DNA of 64,000 bases from Ovis canadensis (GCF_042477335.2 NC_091245.1:33180501-33244500); one strand, 5' to 3'. Shown: positions 1 through 11,184, counted from the first letter of the stretch. Numbers and translations are program-made. Notes: generated by a model from the sequence alone, not told the origin.

Positions 1-57
1 TTCTGTTTGTTGCCCATTTCATCAGGAACCCCTGTGGGAAACTGTATTTTTGTGTTT

Positions 58-273
58 TTACTCAGTCATATCTGACTCTTTGCAGCCCCATGGACTGGAG
101 CCTGCCAGACTCCTCTGTCTGCGGAATTTTCTAGGCAGGAATACCGGAGTAGGTAGCCATTTCCTACTCCAGGGTTCTTCTCAACCCAGGGATCAAACCC
201 ACATCTCTTGCATCTCCTGCATTAGTATGCAGATTCTTTACTACTGCAACACCTGGGAAGCTCAGGGGAGTAG
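58..273 (-). mobile_element. Bov-tA SINE (reverse orientation)
   Basis: Read on the minus strand this is a tRNA-headed ruminant SINE. The plus strand shows the complement of its 3' Bov-A part first (CTCAGTCATATCTGACTC near 61), then the complement of the tRNA-like head, ending in ACACCTGGGAAGCTC near 250-264. It is diverged, with a GGGATCAAACCC form of the B box. The 92-codon open frame across it is not a gene. Confidence 0.9.
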
Positions 274-1636
274 TATATTCCTTGTATATCACATATCACT
301 CTTGTATCCTTACATCCTTGACATCTAACAGAGGGCCTGCTATGTAGTATATGCTCTGTAGGCTATCAAGAGAATGAATAAATGAAAGAACATTATATAT
401 GAATCCATCTTCTTTTATGAAAGGGAAATTGACACAAAAGAATATTAAGGAGGCTGTGAAACAGTCGATAAGTGACCTCAGGTTCTCCTGCTTCCTTCAC
501 CCCCATTCACTGCCAGGACCAAGCACTTCCAGTAGTGGGCTGTCCATTAAAACCTGGAATGATTCTGACTTTCCTGTCTGTTCTGAAGATCAACATTACT
601 CCAGAAGCCAAACTTGGGTCATGTAGAGAGCAAGTTTTTTCAATTGCTGCTGCCTTTCTTTCATTCCCTACTGGGAAAAACTAATCAAACACATAAGGAA
701 GCCTAAGAATATTGTGAGGAGATTTGGTTGTTCACTGGTGGCCAGTTTCAAGAAATGCATGCTGATGAACACAAATCCCATCCCCACTGCCTCTCTGCGT
801 GGGTTCCATCCAGCCTGAGCAGGGACCTTGGCCTCATGGAAAAATGGCCCAAGAAATGGCTGCAGGAAACAAGTCCTTATTTTCTCCATTTATCAGAAAG
901 AAAAAGAAAAAAAAAAATCCCAATCAGCGAGTAGCTTTGGGATATTTTAGGAAGGCCTTTCCCTTTACCATTCTCATGGAGAAACCATAGCTAGCCTCGA
1001 CTCTCAGCTTACGTGGCAATTCATAGTACCCTTTCTCCTGGGTTAGCAAGGCTGATCCTTTCCTCCTTCATCCTGTTCACTGGTCCATGGGCTATTACTG
1101 TATCTTCAACATGTATCATAATTACTTCTCTCCAGCTGCTGGATGCATGCCCATACAGACAAGGAATTTCTTAAGGCAGCATCACATGACATCTAGCATA
1201 CAACCAGAAGTCAATCAATTTGGGGAAATACATAAACACAAATAGAAAACACAAGCAGGTGAACATTCCAGCTCTGATCTAAATACCTTTGTAACTAGAT
1301 AAGCCAAGGTATATGAGTCTGTACAGTAGATACACTCATCCCCTCATTGACTGCACAAAGTGGTTGAGATCACTGAATGAGCCAATAGTTACAAAAAGGC
1401 TTTCTAAAGGTAAGATGCCATTCAATTATAAAGAGATACTGTTGAAGAAAATCATACTCCATTTAATTTTGGATAGCCTGAAAATCAGCCCAGGAACTGT
1501 TTTTCAAATACCATCCAACTTAAGTTTACCAATAAAAGAGTTGAAATGGGAAAAGAGATAAATGGATACACTCAGAAGTGCAAATAACCCTTTTTTAGCT
1601 GAGGAAAGAAACAAGCAGCAGCATTTGTGGTCTGTT
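274..1636. other. Mostly unassigned non-coding sequence
   Basis: A short L2-like 3' end may lie at about 310-395 (a stretch ending in GAATGAATAAATGAA). An A-rich run is at 900-918. I recognise nothing else, and the short open frames here show no protein-like pattern. Confidence 0.45.
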
Positions 1637-1647
1637 AAACACAGTAC

Positions 1648-2052
1648 TGTGAAGAAGGCTGAGCGCCGAAGAATTGATGCTTTTGAACTGTGGTGTTGGA
1701 GAAGACTCTTGAGAGTCCCTTGGACTGCAAGGAGACCTAACCAGTCCATTCTGAAGGAGATCAGCCCTGGGTGTTCTTTGGAAGGAATGATGCTAAAGCT
1801 GAAACCCTAGTACTTTGGCTACCTCATGAGAAGAGTAGACTCATTGGAAAAGACTCTGATGCTGGGAGGGATTGGGGGTAGGAGGAGAAGGGGACGACAG
1901 AAGATGAGATGGCTGGATGGCATGACTGACTCGATGGACGTGAGTCTGAGTGAACTCAGGGAGCTGGTGATGGACAGGGAGGCCTGGTGTGCTGCGATTC
2001 ATGGGGTCGCAAAGAGTCGGACACGACTGAGTGACTGAACTGAACTGAACTG
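1648..2052 (+). mobile_element. BovB LINE, 5'-truncated, with perfect TSD
   Basis: This is the 3' end of a BovB (RTE-clade) LINE, beginning in the extreme C-terminus of the reverse transcriptase ORF (TGTGAAGAAGGCTGAG) and ending in the AACTG-pentamer tail at 2036-2052. Both flanks carry the identical 11-mer AAACACAGTAC (1637-1647 and 2053-2063), which fixes the insert at 405 bp. The ORF portion is broken by stops, so this is a dead copy. Confidence 0.96.
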
Positions 2053-2221
2053 AAACACAGTACAGAGGGAGACATCAGATTCATGATGGGAAAAGAGAGG
2101 ATGGATAGGAAAAAGTTATGACATGATAGAAGATGAGGAGAGGGTAGATAAGGGAGCTGGAAACACATAAAGATGGGCATAGCAGGAGGGGGCACACTCA
2201 TGCCTAGTGCAGACTGAGTAG

Positions 2222-2600
2222 ATTAGGTGGTGATCTCGCTTAACCCTTACAACCTCCCCATGAAGATGGTATTACAACCCCACCTGCAAAACAGCCAAAT
2301 TTAGAAATTTAGAGAGGGTAAGTAAGGTGAAGCTTGGGACTGTAAGCTCTGAGAGGTCAAGAGGATTTCCCTATGCCTGGGGAAATACCTGGCATATTTC
2401 CCCTGAGATATACTTGGAATATATCCAAGTATATATATCCAAGATATACTTGGAAATACCTGGCATAAATCCCCTGAGATATACTTCATGGACGAATGGG
2501 GGGAATGAAAGGAGCACAGCTGTCAAATGGCAAAGTCAGAATCTCAACCACAGGCTGATTAGGCTTGAAGCTCTTTCCACTACCCACAATCAAGTTTATA
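2222..2600 (-). mobile_element. MIR SINE, interrupted
   Basis: The complement of the MIR core is seen at about 2222-2335 (CTTAACCCTTACAACC, then TAGAGAGGGTAAGTAA). A second part at about 2515-2600 corresponds to the tRNA-proximal half (CAGCTGTCAAATGGCAAAG). The intervening 180 bp is not MIR and holds a local duplication. Confidence 0.65.
2382..2490. repeat. Imperfect local tandem duplication (71-bp period) with hairpins
   Basis: GAAATACCTGGCAT at 2382 recurs at 2453, and about 37 bp match between the copies with few changes. Between them ATATACTTGGA (2408-2418) and its complement TCCAAGTATAT (2424-2434) form an 11-bp stem with a 5-nt loop. A second short inverted pair follows at 2438-2454. 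Confidence 0.85.
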
Positions 2601-2939
2601 TTAAGAGCTAGTAATTTATAAAAGTTACAAGACCAGCAAAATTCAAAAAATGATATAATTGTCCACATCTGTGAAATAGAATAATTAGCAACCACTGAAT
2701 AAACATAAATACAAATATTAACACTATGTCTTAAAAGCTCCTAACAGGAAAGAACTTCAGTTACTCTGTATGGCAGGGTGGGTATAGGTTAGTAGTGGGT
2801 GTTCTTTTATTTAGTTATCATAACTAAATGTGAATGTGTTAATTTGCCTGGCTTGAATGTGAATTAGAGAAGAGTAGTTATCCCAGAGAAGTCTCACTCT
2901 AATAACAGCTGCCTATATCCAAAAAAAAAAAAAACCAGA
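2601..2939. other. No recognised feature
   Basis: AT-rich sequence with a 13-nt A run at about 2921-2933. I see no gene and no assignable repeat. Confidence 0.4.
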
Positions 2940-3692
2940 TCTATTGATGCAAATGTACATGAAATAAAATGAATCTATTTAATTATACTCATTAAGTTTT
3001 AGCAAATGTAAACACTACCACCATCATCAAGATACAGGATATTGATATCATCCCCAAATTTTCTTTATGATGCTTTTCGGTTAATCTCCTTTCTCTAACT
3101 TCCATTCGAGTAAATTACTGGTTTGATTTCTGTCATTATAGAAATTCATATAAATATAATCACACTGTATGTAGCGTTTGGCCTTTGATGTCTTGCACTC
3201 ACCATATTAATTCTGAGATGCATCCAAATCATTACATATATCCATGCTTTAGTTCTTTTTAGGATGCTATTCCATTGCATGGACTTGTCACAATTTGCTT
3301 ATTCATTCACCTGTTAAAGGACATTAGGGTTGTTTTCAGTTTGGGGTTATTGTAAATAAAGCTGTTATGGACATTTGTGTGTATGGACTCTATGTTTTAT
3401 ACTCTATGTTTTTTTCTGTGGACTTGTATGATTATATGTTTTCATTTAAGTAAATATCTAGCCCTGGAATTTCCAGACCTAGGGTGATAATACATTTAAC
3501 TTTACATGAAATTGATTGTTCTCCAAAGTGTCTATGCCATTTTACCAGCCACCAATTTTGTGTGAGAATTCTATATGCTCTGTATTGTTGTCAACACTTA
3601 GTAGTGTCAGATTTGGGGGAAAAATTTCAGCCGTTGTAGTAGGCACTCTCATTATAGTTTTAATGTGCAGTTCCCTGATGATGTTAGGAATC

Positions 3693-4150
3693 TGTCGTGG
3701 ATTGAATTGTGTCCCCTAGAAAGATGTATTGATGTCCTTACCCCTAATATTTGTGAACATGACCTTATTCAGTAGTAGGATCTTTGCAGATGTAATCAAG
3801 GTAAGATGAAATCACACTGGTTTATAGTGGGTCCTAAATTCAACAGCGGGTGTCCTTAGAAGGTCATGCCAATAGACACATGCACAAACAGAGGAGAATG
3901 CCATGTGAAGAGAGAGGCAGAAATGATGTATCTATAGACCTCAGAATTCAAAGGACTGCTAGCAACCAACAGAAGCTGGGAGAGTCGCGGAACAGATCCT
4001 TCCCTAGAGTCTTCATAAGGAGCATAGCTCTAACACGTCCTTAATTTTACAGACTTCTGGTTGCAGGCTTGTGAAAGAAAAATTTATATTGTTTTAACAG
4101 AAATAATATCCAGTGCAAGACACTTGGAAAAGCTCTAGGAAACTAATACA
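3693..4150 (+). mobile_element. Solo LTR of MaLR/ERVL type inside the L1
   Basis: The 458-bp unit starts TGTCGTGGATTG and ends AACTAATACA, giving the TG...CA termini of an LTR. It resembles the MaLR (MLT1-like) consensus in sections such as TTTGCAGATGTAATCAAG. The flanks GAATC (3688-3692) and GTATC (4151-4155) look like a 5-bp TSD with one change. L1 sequence is collinear on both sides. No internal retroviral genes are present. Exact subfamily is uncertain. Confidence 0.72.
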
Positions 4151-6176
4151 GTATCTTCTGATGTACTGATTGGCCAATTGTATGTCTTCTGTGAAGCAAA
4201 TATTTAAATCTTTTGCCCATTTTTCCACTGAATTGTTTATATCCTTGTTATTGAGTTGTATATACAATACACATGCCCCTCTATACACACATACAGAATG
4301 CCAGGCATAAAATAGGTGTCCCCAAATAACAATATTGTTAGGTTTGTTCATACTTCATACAAATACACACATTCTGGATACCAGCCATTTGTATGGCATA
4401 TATTCTACGAATATTTTCTCCCAATCTATGGATTGGCTTTTATTTTCTTAAAAGTGTCTTTCAAGAGCAAAAGATTTGAATTGTGGTGAATTAAAATTTG
4501 CCTGTTTTTCTTTTTATGTCTTACGCTCTGTGTGTCCTAAAAATATTTACTATAAGTTTATGAACATTTTTTTCTCCTAGAAGTTTTCCTCCAGAAGTTT
4601 CAGAGTTTCAGCCTTTCCATTTGGGGCTATTATCCATTTCAACTGATTTTAATGAGCAGCATGAGGTGAGGATCAAGTACTTTTGTCTCCATATGAATAT
4701 TCAGTTATTCTGCCACTGTTTGGTAAAAAGGACAGCCTTTACCTTGATTGAATTGTTTTAGCAATTCTGTTGAAAATAGATTGACCGCATATATGTGGAT
4801 CTATTTCTAGCATCTCTGTTCTGTTCACTGAATGATATGCTTACATCAACTCTATTCTGTGTTGTCTTGAAATAAAATATTGTAAATCCTCCTATTTTGT
4901 GTATCTTCTCCAAGGCTGTTTTGGCTATGATGCCTTTCTCAAATTTTTTTATCAATTTTAGAATAGTCTTGTCAATTTCGAGGGGGAAAAGCTGGTTGTG
5001 ATTTTAATTAGGATTGCACTTAATCAATGAGTCAGTTTAGGAAGAATGGATATATTAAAAATATTGATTTTCTAATCCAGAAACATGGTAAATCTCTTCA
5101 TTTGTTTGAGTATTCTAAATGTTCTCTCAGCAACATTTTGCAGTTTTCTCTGCATAAGCCTGGAAGGTTTGTAGTTAAACTTATTTCTATGGTATTAAAA
5201 ATCATGTCCTTGTTTATTGCCAATATATGGAAATACAATTAGTTTCTGTATATTAAGTTTTTATCCTGCAATCTTGCTAAACTAACCTCTTAGTTATAGT
5301 AGCTTTTTTGCAGATTGCTTTGCAGATTTTATACATCTATGGACATTAACGGTTTTACTTCTTTTTTCCAGTCTCTTGTCTTTTATTTTTCTTACTAGCT
5401 AGCACGTTTTAAGTAACTAGCACTTTCGGTTCAGTGTTGAACAGTAGTGATGAAAGCGATTCTGGGCTTAGGGCATATGTCCCGGCTTTCACCGTTAGGC
5501 AAGGTATCAGTCGTGGTTTTTCATAAATGCCCTTTACTAGCTTGAGTATGTTCTCTTCTCTTGCTAGTTTGCTGGGAGGTCTTACATGAATGGGTGTTAG
5601 ATCTGTTTAATGTTTCTTTGCTGTATATAGAGATGAGTATATGGGTTTCTTCTTTATTCTGTTTGTATCATGAATTTCATTGACTAACTTTCAAATGATA
5701 AACCAATTTTGTGTTGTGGAGATAAACCCCACTGAACCATATAATATAATTACTGTTTTTTATGATTTGGTATCAGTATAAGGCTGATCTCCTCTAAATT
5801 CAGGAAGATTTTGTGTAGGAGTGATATTATCTTCCTTAAAAGTTAGATAGAATTTTCTAGTGAGGTTATCTGGATCTGGGGTTTTCTCTGGAAGAAAGTT
5901 TATTATATATTCAATTTCTGTAATATATATTGGGCTATGTGAGTTTCCATTATTTCTTCTATAAATTATGCTAATTTTTATGTTACAAGAAATTTACCTA
6001 TGTATCAACATTTTTGAGTCTATTGACATAAAGCTATCCATAATATTGCCTTATTAACACTTTATATATATATAGCATCTATTGTGGTGCTGCTTCTTTG
6101 CTGATTAACATGGAATTTGAGTTTCTCCTCTTTTCTCTTAATTAGTTTAATTAGATGTTTATTAAAGTCATACTTT

Positions 6177-6588
6177 TTGACATTTAGTTGATTTACAATA
6201 TTAAATTATTTTCAGGTATATAGCATAGCAATGCAATGCTTTTATATTTTATATTCCATTTAAAGTTATTATAAAATAATGGTTATATTTATTTCCCTGT
6301 ACTGTACAATATATACTTTTTGCTAAAAAAAAAAAAAATACAGTAATCCAAAGAGTGAGGTACTGGCACAAAACAGACACACAGATCAACGGGATAGAAT
6401 AGAGAGCCCGGAAACATACTTGCATACTTATGGTCGATTAATCTATGTCAAAAGAGGCAAGGATATATAACTGAGGAAAGACAGACTCTTCAATAACCAG
6501 TAATTAGAAAACTGGAGAGCTACACGTAAAATAAATCAGAACATTCTCTAACACCATATACAAAAATAAACTCTAGATTTTTTTAATG
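6177..6588 (-). mobile_element. Second L1 insertion with inverted 5' part
   Basis: About 6177-6318 is the complement of an artiodactyl-type L1 3' end (GTTGATTTACAATATT; CCCTGTACTGTACAATATA). After an A run, about 6340-6588 is L1 ORF2 in the plus orientation (GGTACTGGCACAAAACAGAC; ACACCATATACAAAAATAAA). Opposed 3' and 5' parts in one insertion match the outcome of twin priming. It sits within the older L1. Confidence 0.72.
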
Positions 6589-7413
6589 TCATTTATTATT
6601 TCTTCTTGATCCATGAATTATTTAGGACATTCTACAATTAAAGACTGGTTTTAATCTAATTCTGCTGTGATTAGAAGATACAGAAACTCATTTTATGGCT
6701 CAGAATATTGTTTGTGTCATTGTTAATATCGTTTATCTTGGTGAATGTCCATGAGCACCTGGAAAGAACACGTGTTCTATTGTCATTGGGTATAGAGTTT
6801 TAGAAAATGTCAATTATTTCAAATTAGTTATTAGTCTTCATCAAAACGTCTATATTGTTACTGACTTTGTGTGTGTGTTTGTATTTGTTTTATCAGTTAC
6901 TGAGCAAGAAGCACTATAATTTTCAAATTCAACTGCCATCCTGTTAATTATTCCTCTCAGTTTTCATTCATTTTTTGCTTCATGTATTTTGAAGCTGTTA
7001 TTAGATAACTACACATTTCGGATTCTTGTATATTCTTGATCCTTTTATCATTATGATGTTTTATCTATGGTAATACTTCTTGTCCCAAAGCCTACTTTGT
7101 CTAATATTAATATAGCTTTTCTACTTTTGTTATGACCTATGTAGTCCAATCTTTTACTGTTAAGCTATTTGTGTCTTTATATTGACAATAGGTTTCTTAT
7201 AGACAGCATGTAGCTAGGTTTTGTTTTTAACCCACTGTGACATTCTCTGCCTTTTCACATGCATGTTTATACTGGTTATATTTAATGTAGTTATCAACAT
7301 GATGGGATTTTAGTCTATTGTCATGCTATTGGTTCTTCATCCGTTCTTTGTTCTACTTTTTTCTCCTTTCCCGTGTTGGTTAAGCACCTTTGCATTTTAT
7401 CTCTGCTATTGCC

Positions 7414-7715
7414 ATTCTAAAGGAGATCAGCCCTGGGTGTTCTTTGGAAGGAATGATGCTAAAGCTGAAACTCCAATACTTTGGCCACCTCATGCGAAGA
7501 GTTGACTCATTGGAAAAGACTCTGATGCTGGGAGGGATTGGGGGCAGGAGAAGAAGGGGACGACAGAGGATGAGATGGCTGGATGGCATCACCGACTTGA
7601 TGGATGTGAGTCTGAGTGAACTCCGGGAGTTAGTGATGGACAGAGAGGCCTGGTGTGCTGTGATTCATGGGGTTGCAAAGAGAGCGACTGAACTGAACTG
7701 AACTGAACTGAACTG
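7414..7715 (+). mobile_element. BovB LINE 3' fragment inserted in L1
   Basis: BovB 3' sequence from ATTCTAAAGGAGATCAGCC to a (GAACT)n tail at about 7685-7715. ATTGCC occurs at 7408-7413 and 7716-7721 as a 6-bp TSD, and the L1 reads on across the pair. The open frame over it is the usual BovB 3' region frame and is not a complete protein. Confidence 0.93.
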
Positions 7716-8007
7716 ATTGCCTTAGTAATATTTTTCAGTGTTTATTTGGTGACATATTTATTTATTCATTTTGGTGATGCTCTAGGTTTACAATATACGT
7801 CTTTAACTCATTATAGTCTAACTTCAGATAATAGTATACCATTTCACATACAATGTAAGAATATTAGAACAGTATACTTCCAGTTCCCCCTTCTAACTGT
7901 TGTAATATTGTTGTCATACGCTTTAGTTGTATATATGTTGCAAACATCAAAATACCTTGTTCTTTTAGCTTCATAGTTTTTGTATCTTTTAATGAAAAGA
8001 TCATACT

Positions 8008-8091
8008 CGCCCCTCCCTCTTTTACCTCCTTTGATCCTCCCTTCCTCCCTCTCTCCCTTTCTCCCCCTTTTCCTGCCTTCCTTTCTTCTAG
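8008..8091. repeat. Polypyrimidine tract
   Basis: A C/T-rich low-complexity run (CTTCCTCCCTCTCTCCC and similar) lies directly beyond the 5' end of the minus-strand L1. Confidence 0.85.
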
Positions 8092-8104
8092 TAATACCCT
8101 CCAG

Positions 8105-8640
8105 CTAACGGAGAATCAGAATTAAAGACCAGAAGAGCCCCTGCCTGCATTCAGTTTCCCTTCTGATAAGAAAAAATATGGGAACAAATAAATAAAGAAG
8201 ATATTTTAGATAATGAAAAATCTTATGGAGAAAAGAAAAGAGTGATGTGATCAGACAGTGACTGAGGAGAGTACTTCTACATAGAGTCATCAGGCAAGTC
8301 CTCTCTGAGGAGCGAACAACTGAGTTAAGACCTGAACAAGAAGGAGCCAAGACTAGAGAGAGAGAGCGGCAAAGCATGTGGAGGTCTCAGCAACTGCAAA
8401 AGCTCTGAGATGAGAATGAGCACATTTATCACAGGAACTGTAATGTCAATGTGACAGGAGCAAAATGGAAGAAGGGATCAGCGGCACGAGATAAGCTTGG
8501 AGAGACAGGGAGGTGGGGACGAATTCACATGGACCTTACAGGCCAAAGCTACGGGTTATTTTAAGTAGTATGAAAAGCTGTCAGAGAAGTCTTAACTGTT
8601 TGTTTTCGAAAGCAGGGGAATGGTGATAAAATATGATTTC
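8105..8640 (+). mobile_element. Old mammalian interspersed repeat, family unassigned
   Basis: Wording typical of a widespread ancient repeat appears in order: CAAGTCCTCTCTGAGGAG, then TTAAGACCTGAACAAG, then GCAAAAGCTCTGAGATGAG, then GACCTTACAGGCCAAAG. Related pieces occur near 27235, 29445, 40165 and 60905. I recognise the pattern but cannot name the family with confidence. Confidence 0.5.
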
Positions 8641-9009
8641 TGGTTTTTCAAAATCATTCCATTTCTTTTAAAAAATTCTTAAGTGCTATAATTTTAAAAT
8701 TTGACTGATAAAATTTAAATTGAAAAAATGTATTGAGTAGAGACATATACCATGCATTTGAAAAAACAAAAAAAAAACTTTTCCTGAATGCCTGAATCTC
8801 AAAATCATGTGGGGAAGCCAGACATCATCCAAGTCACCATGACTGTGTCCCCATTACCGAGCAGAGAAGAGGAAAATCTTCACTGGGTTGAAAATAGATG
8901 TTAAGTCTGAAAACTTTCTACCCAGAGACAGTTTCCCCCCACACCTTCACTCTCTAGCTTATCTGTGGGAACTGTGCACTACCTCTCAGCAAGAAGAGAG
9001 GTCTGATAT
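8641..9009. other. No recognised feature
   Basis: AT-rich first half with an A run at 8771-8780, then ordinary sequence. No gene or assignable repeat is seen. Confidence 0.4.
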
Positions 9010-9150
9010 ATTGTAGAACACAAAGAATATAGCTAGTGTTTTATAGTAACTATAATGGAATATAATCTTTAAATCTTGTGAATCACTATATTGTACATCA
9101 ATAATGTACATAATACAGTACAACAACTATTCTTCAATAATAAAAAAAGA
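9010..9150 (+). mobile_element. L1 3' end fragment
   Basis: Matches the terminal L1 3' UTR pattern: GTTTTATAGTAACTATAATGG, then GAATCACTATATTGTACATC, then TTCTTCAATAATAAAAAAAG with a short A tail. Confidence 0.7.
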
Positions 9151-9229
9151 AAGTGATCAAAGAGATGGGTCCAACATAACGACCAGTTCAGCCAAGGATC
9201 ATGAGGGGATGTTGCAAGCACTGGAGGAA

Positions 9230-9450
9230 TAGGAAATTCACACAGTCTCAAAGTATCATTCCACACACTAAACAAATTACAAAGGGGAAAAAAAGGGTAT
9301 CTTTACAAGGAAGAGATCTGGTGGTCACAACCTACCCAAAAGCTCACATTTACCATCTCCAAGCAGGAGACAAACTGACAGTCTGAGTCTCTGATGTGAT
9401 ACAATAGAAAGTATACACCATCTACATGCTATTCTGGCCAAAATGTTTCA
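9230..9450 (+). mobile_element. Probable L1M 3' UTR remnant
   Basis: Diverged resemblance to an old L1M 3' UTR (AAAAAAAGGGTATCTTTACA; TCTGATGTGATACAATAG). Recognition is by pattern only and the ends are approximate. Confidence 0.4.
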
Positions 9451-9706
9451 CGATTTTTCACCTGACAGTTCTGATTTCTCCATACTACTTACTGAAAGCT
9501 AATCCTGAGATAGAGAAATGATGTTTTAAGTGATAGTTACAACTAATTAAAGGGATGTTAGCTTGAGGAATGGGCGGAGCTAGATAATTCTTTGGAGGTC
9601 ATGGTGGGAAACCATGGCTTTAAACGAAGTGACCTACTACAAGAACCAAAATTGGAATCATAGGGACTCTGAACATCTGGAGTTTTCATCATTAAAGAGC
9701 TTTTAT

Positions 9707-9889
9707 CATGGCTCAGTTGGGAAAGTATCCACCTGCAATGTGGGAGACAGGTTTGATCCCTGGGTTGGGAAGATCCCCTGGAGAAGGAAGCAGCTACCCC
9801 CCTGCAGTATTCTGGCCTGGAGAATTCCATGGACTATACAGTCCATGGGGTCACAAAGAGTCAGACACGACTGAGTGACTTTCACTTTC
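9707..9889 (+). mobile_element. Bov-tA SINE
   Basis: tRNA-like head (GGCTCAGTTGGGAAAG; B-box form GGTTTGATCCC), then the Bov-A body (GGGTTGGGAAGATCCCCTGG), ending in GTGACTTTCACTTTCA. The first few bases of the family consensus are missing. A (TA)n run follows the 3' end directly. Confidence 0.93.

Positions 9890-9940
<51 letters not shown>
9889..9940. repeat. (TA)n microsatellite at SINE tail
   Basis: About 50 bp of nearly pure TA directly after the Bov-tA 3' end, as expected for a microsatellite seeded by a SINE tail. Confidence 0.97.
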
Positions 9941-9941
<1 letters not shown>

Positions 9942-9960
9942 CACATAGTACATATACTGC

Positions 9961-10688
9961 TGTTGTTCAGTTGCTAAGTCATGTTCGACTCTTTGTGACC
10001 CCATGGACTGCAGCACACCAGGCTTCTCTGTGCATCACTATCTCCCTGAGTTTGTTCAAACTCATGTATGTTGAGTCACTGATGCCATACAACCGTCTCA
10101 TCCTCTGTCATCCCCTTCTCCTCTTGACCTCAATTTTTCCCAGCATCAGGATCTTTTCCAGTGAGTCAGCTCTTCCCATTAAGTGGCCAAAGTATTGGAG
10201 CTTTAGCTTCAACATCAGTCCTTCCAATGAATATTCAGGGTTGATTTCCTTTAGGATGGACTGGTTGGAGCTCCTTGCAGTCCAAGGGACTCTCAAGAGT
10301 CATCTCCAGCACAATAGTTCAAAAGCACCAGTTCTTCAGTGCTTAGCCTTCTTTATGGTCCAACTCTCACATCCATAGATGACTACTGGGAAAACCATAG
10401 CTTTGACTAGACAGACCTTTGTTGGCAAAGTGAAGTCTTTGTTTTTTAATACACTGTCCAAGTTTGTCATAGCTATTCTTCCAAGGAGCAAGCTTCTTTT
10501 AATTTCATGGTTGCAGTCACTGTCCTCATAGATTTTGGATCCCACGAAAGTGAAATCTGACACTGTTTCTACACTTTTTCTACATCTATTTACCATGAAG
10601 TGATAGGACTGGATGCCATGATCTTAGTTTTTTGAATGTTGAGTTTTAAGCCAGTTTTTTCACTCTCCTCTTTCACCTTCATCAAGAT
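9961..10688 (-). mobile_element. BovB LINE, older copy, reverse orientation
   Basis: The complement of a BovB 3' end starts at GTTGTTCAGTTGCTAAGTC and extends into the C-terminal RT region (10336-10596 minus still reads CLVKAMVFPVVIYGCESW, a typical BovB segment). It lacks the pentamer tail of the younger copies and is more diverged, so it is probably an older subfamily. It ends in TA/CA-rich sequence. Confidence 0.93.
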
Positions 10689-10744
10689 ATGAATATATCT
10701 ATATATACATATATATACACACACACATATATACATATATATAT
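10689..10744. repeat. Compound TA/CA microsatellite
   Basis: Alternating ATATATACATATATATACAC-type sequence at the 5' side of the minus BovB. Confidence 0.9.
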
Positions 10745-11184
10745 TCATTGTTTAAAAAAACAGAAAAGTTTGAAAACTTCAAAGTATAAAAAGGAAAAAA
10801 ATCCATGTTTCGAAAGGTATAAAAATTTCCCCATATTTTGAAAAATAGAAAAATGAAAAATTACCATATCCCCACTACCATCCACTTTTAGCCTTCTACA
10901 CTCCTGCCCATCTTTTGTTCTATGCATATTTTATAAATATTTCACACAATATTTATATTTTTGCTGCCTAATTATTTTTTAATTGACTTAAAACACAATC
11001 TCGTGCTATAAGATTATTGTTATAGCTGAATAATTTTCTATAATATAGTTATAACCATTTTCTATGATCAGAATTAAAACAAGGTGCTGTATTTAGGCTA
11101 CTTCCACATAAGCAATTTGAAGAATCCAGTACGATAGCCAATGGCATGAAATATGATGAAAGAACTCCATACTTCACTGGGGTA
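10745..11184. other. No firmly recognised feature
   Basis: AT-rich; 10900-11060 vaguely resembles an old LINE but is not assignable. The 60-codon minus frame at 10745-10927 is not protein-like. Confidence 0.35.

Larger units (their letters stand above)
2940..8005 (-). mobile_element. Old L1 (L1M) LINE, minus strand, multiply interrupted
   Basis: Continuous L1 order can be followed in reverse. 3' UTR-like sequence comes first (2940-3500), then the complement of ORF2 (for example CTTTTGCCCATTTTTCCACTG near 4211, and the RT-region complement near 5440-5700). ORF2 5' parts follow at 6590-7400 and 7720-8005. No long frame survives. The element is interrupted by an LTR (3693-4150), a second rearranged L1 (about 6177-6588) and a BovB (7414-7715), so it is the oldest layer here. 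Subfamily is not settled. Confidence 0.88.

Noticed and set aside
2901..2935. Poly(A) run as the tail of the adjacent L1
   Set aside because: The L1 is on the minus strand and would need a T run here; the A run is unrelated.
9890..10745. CRISPR-like or other structured array from regularly repeated AT units
   Set aside because: Simple TA/CA microsatellites without spacers, in a mammalian genome.
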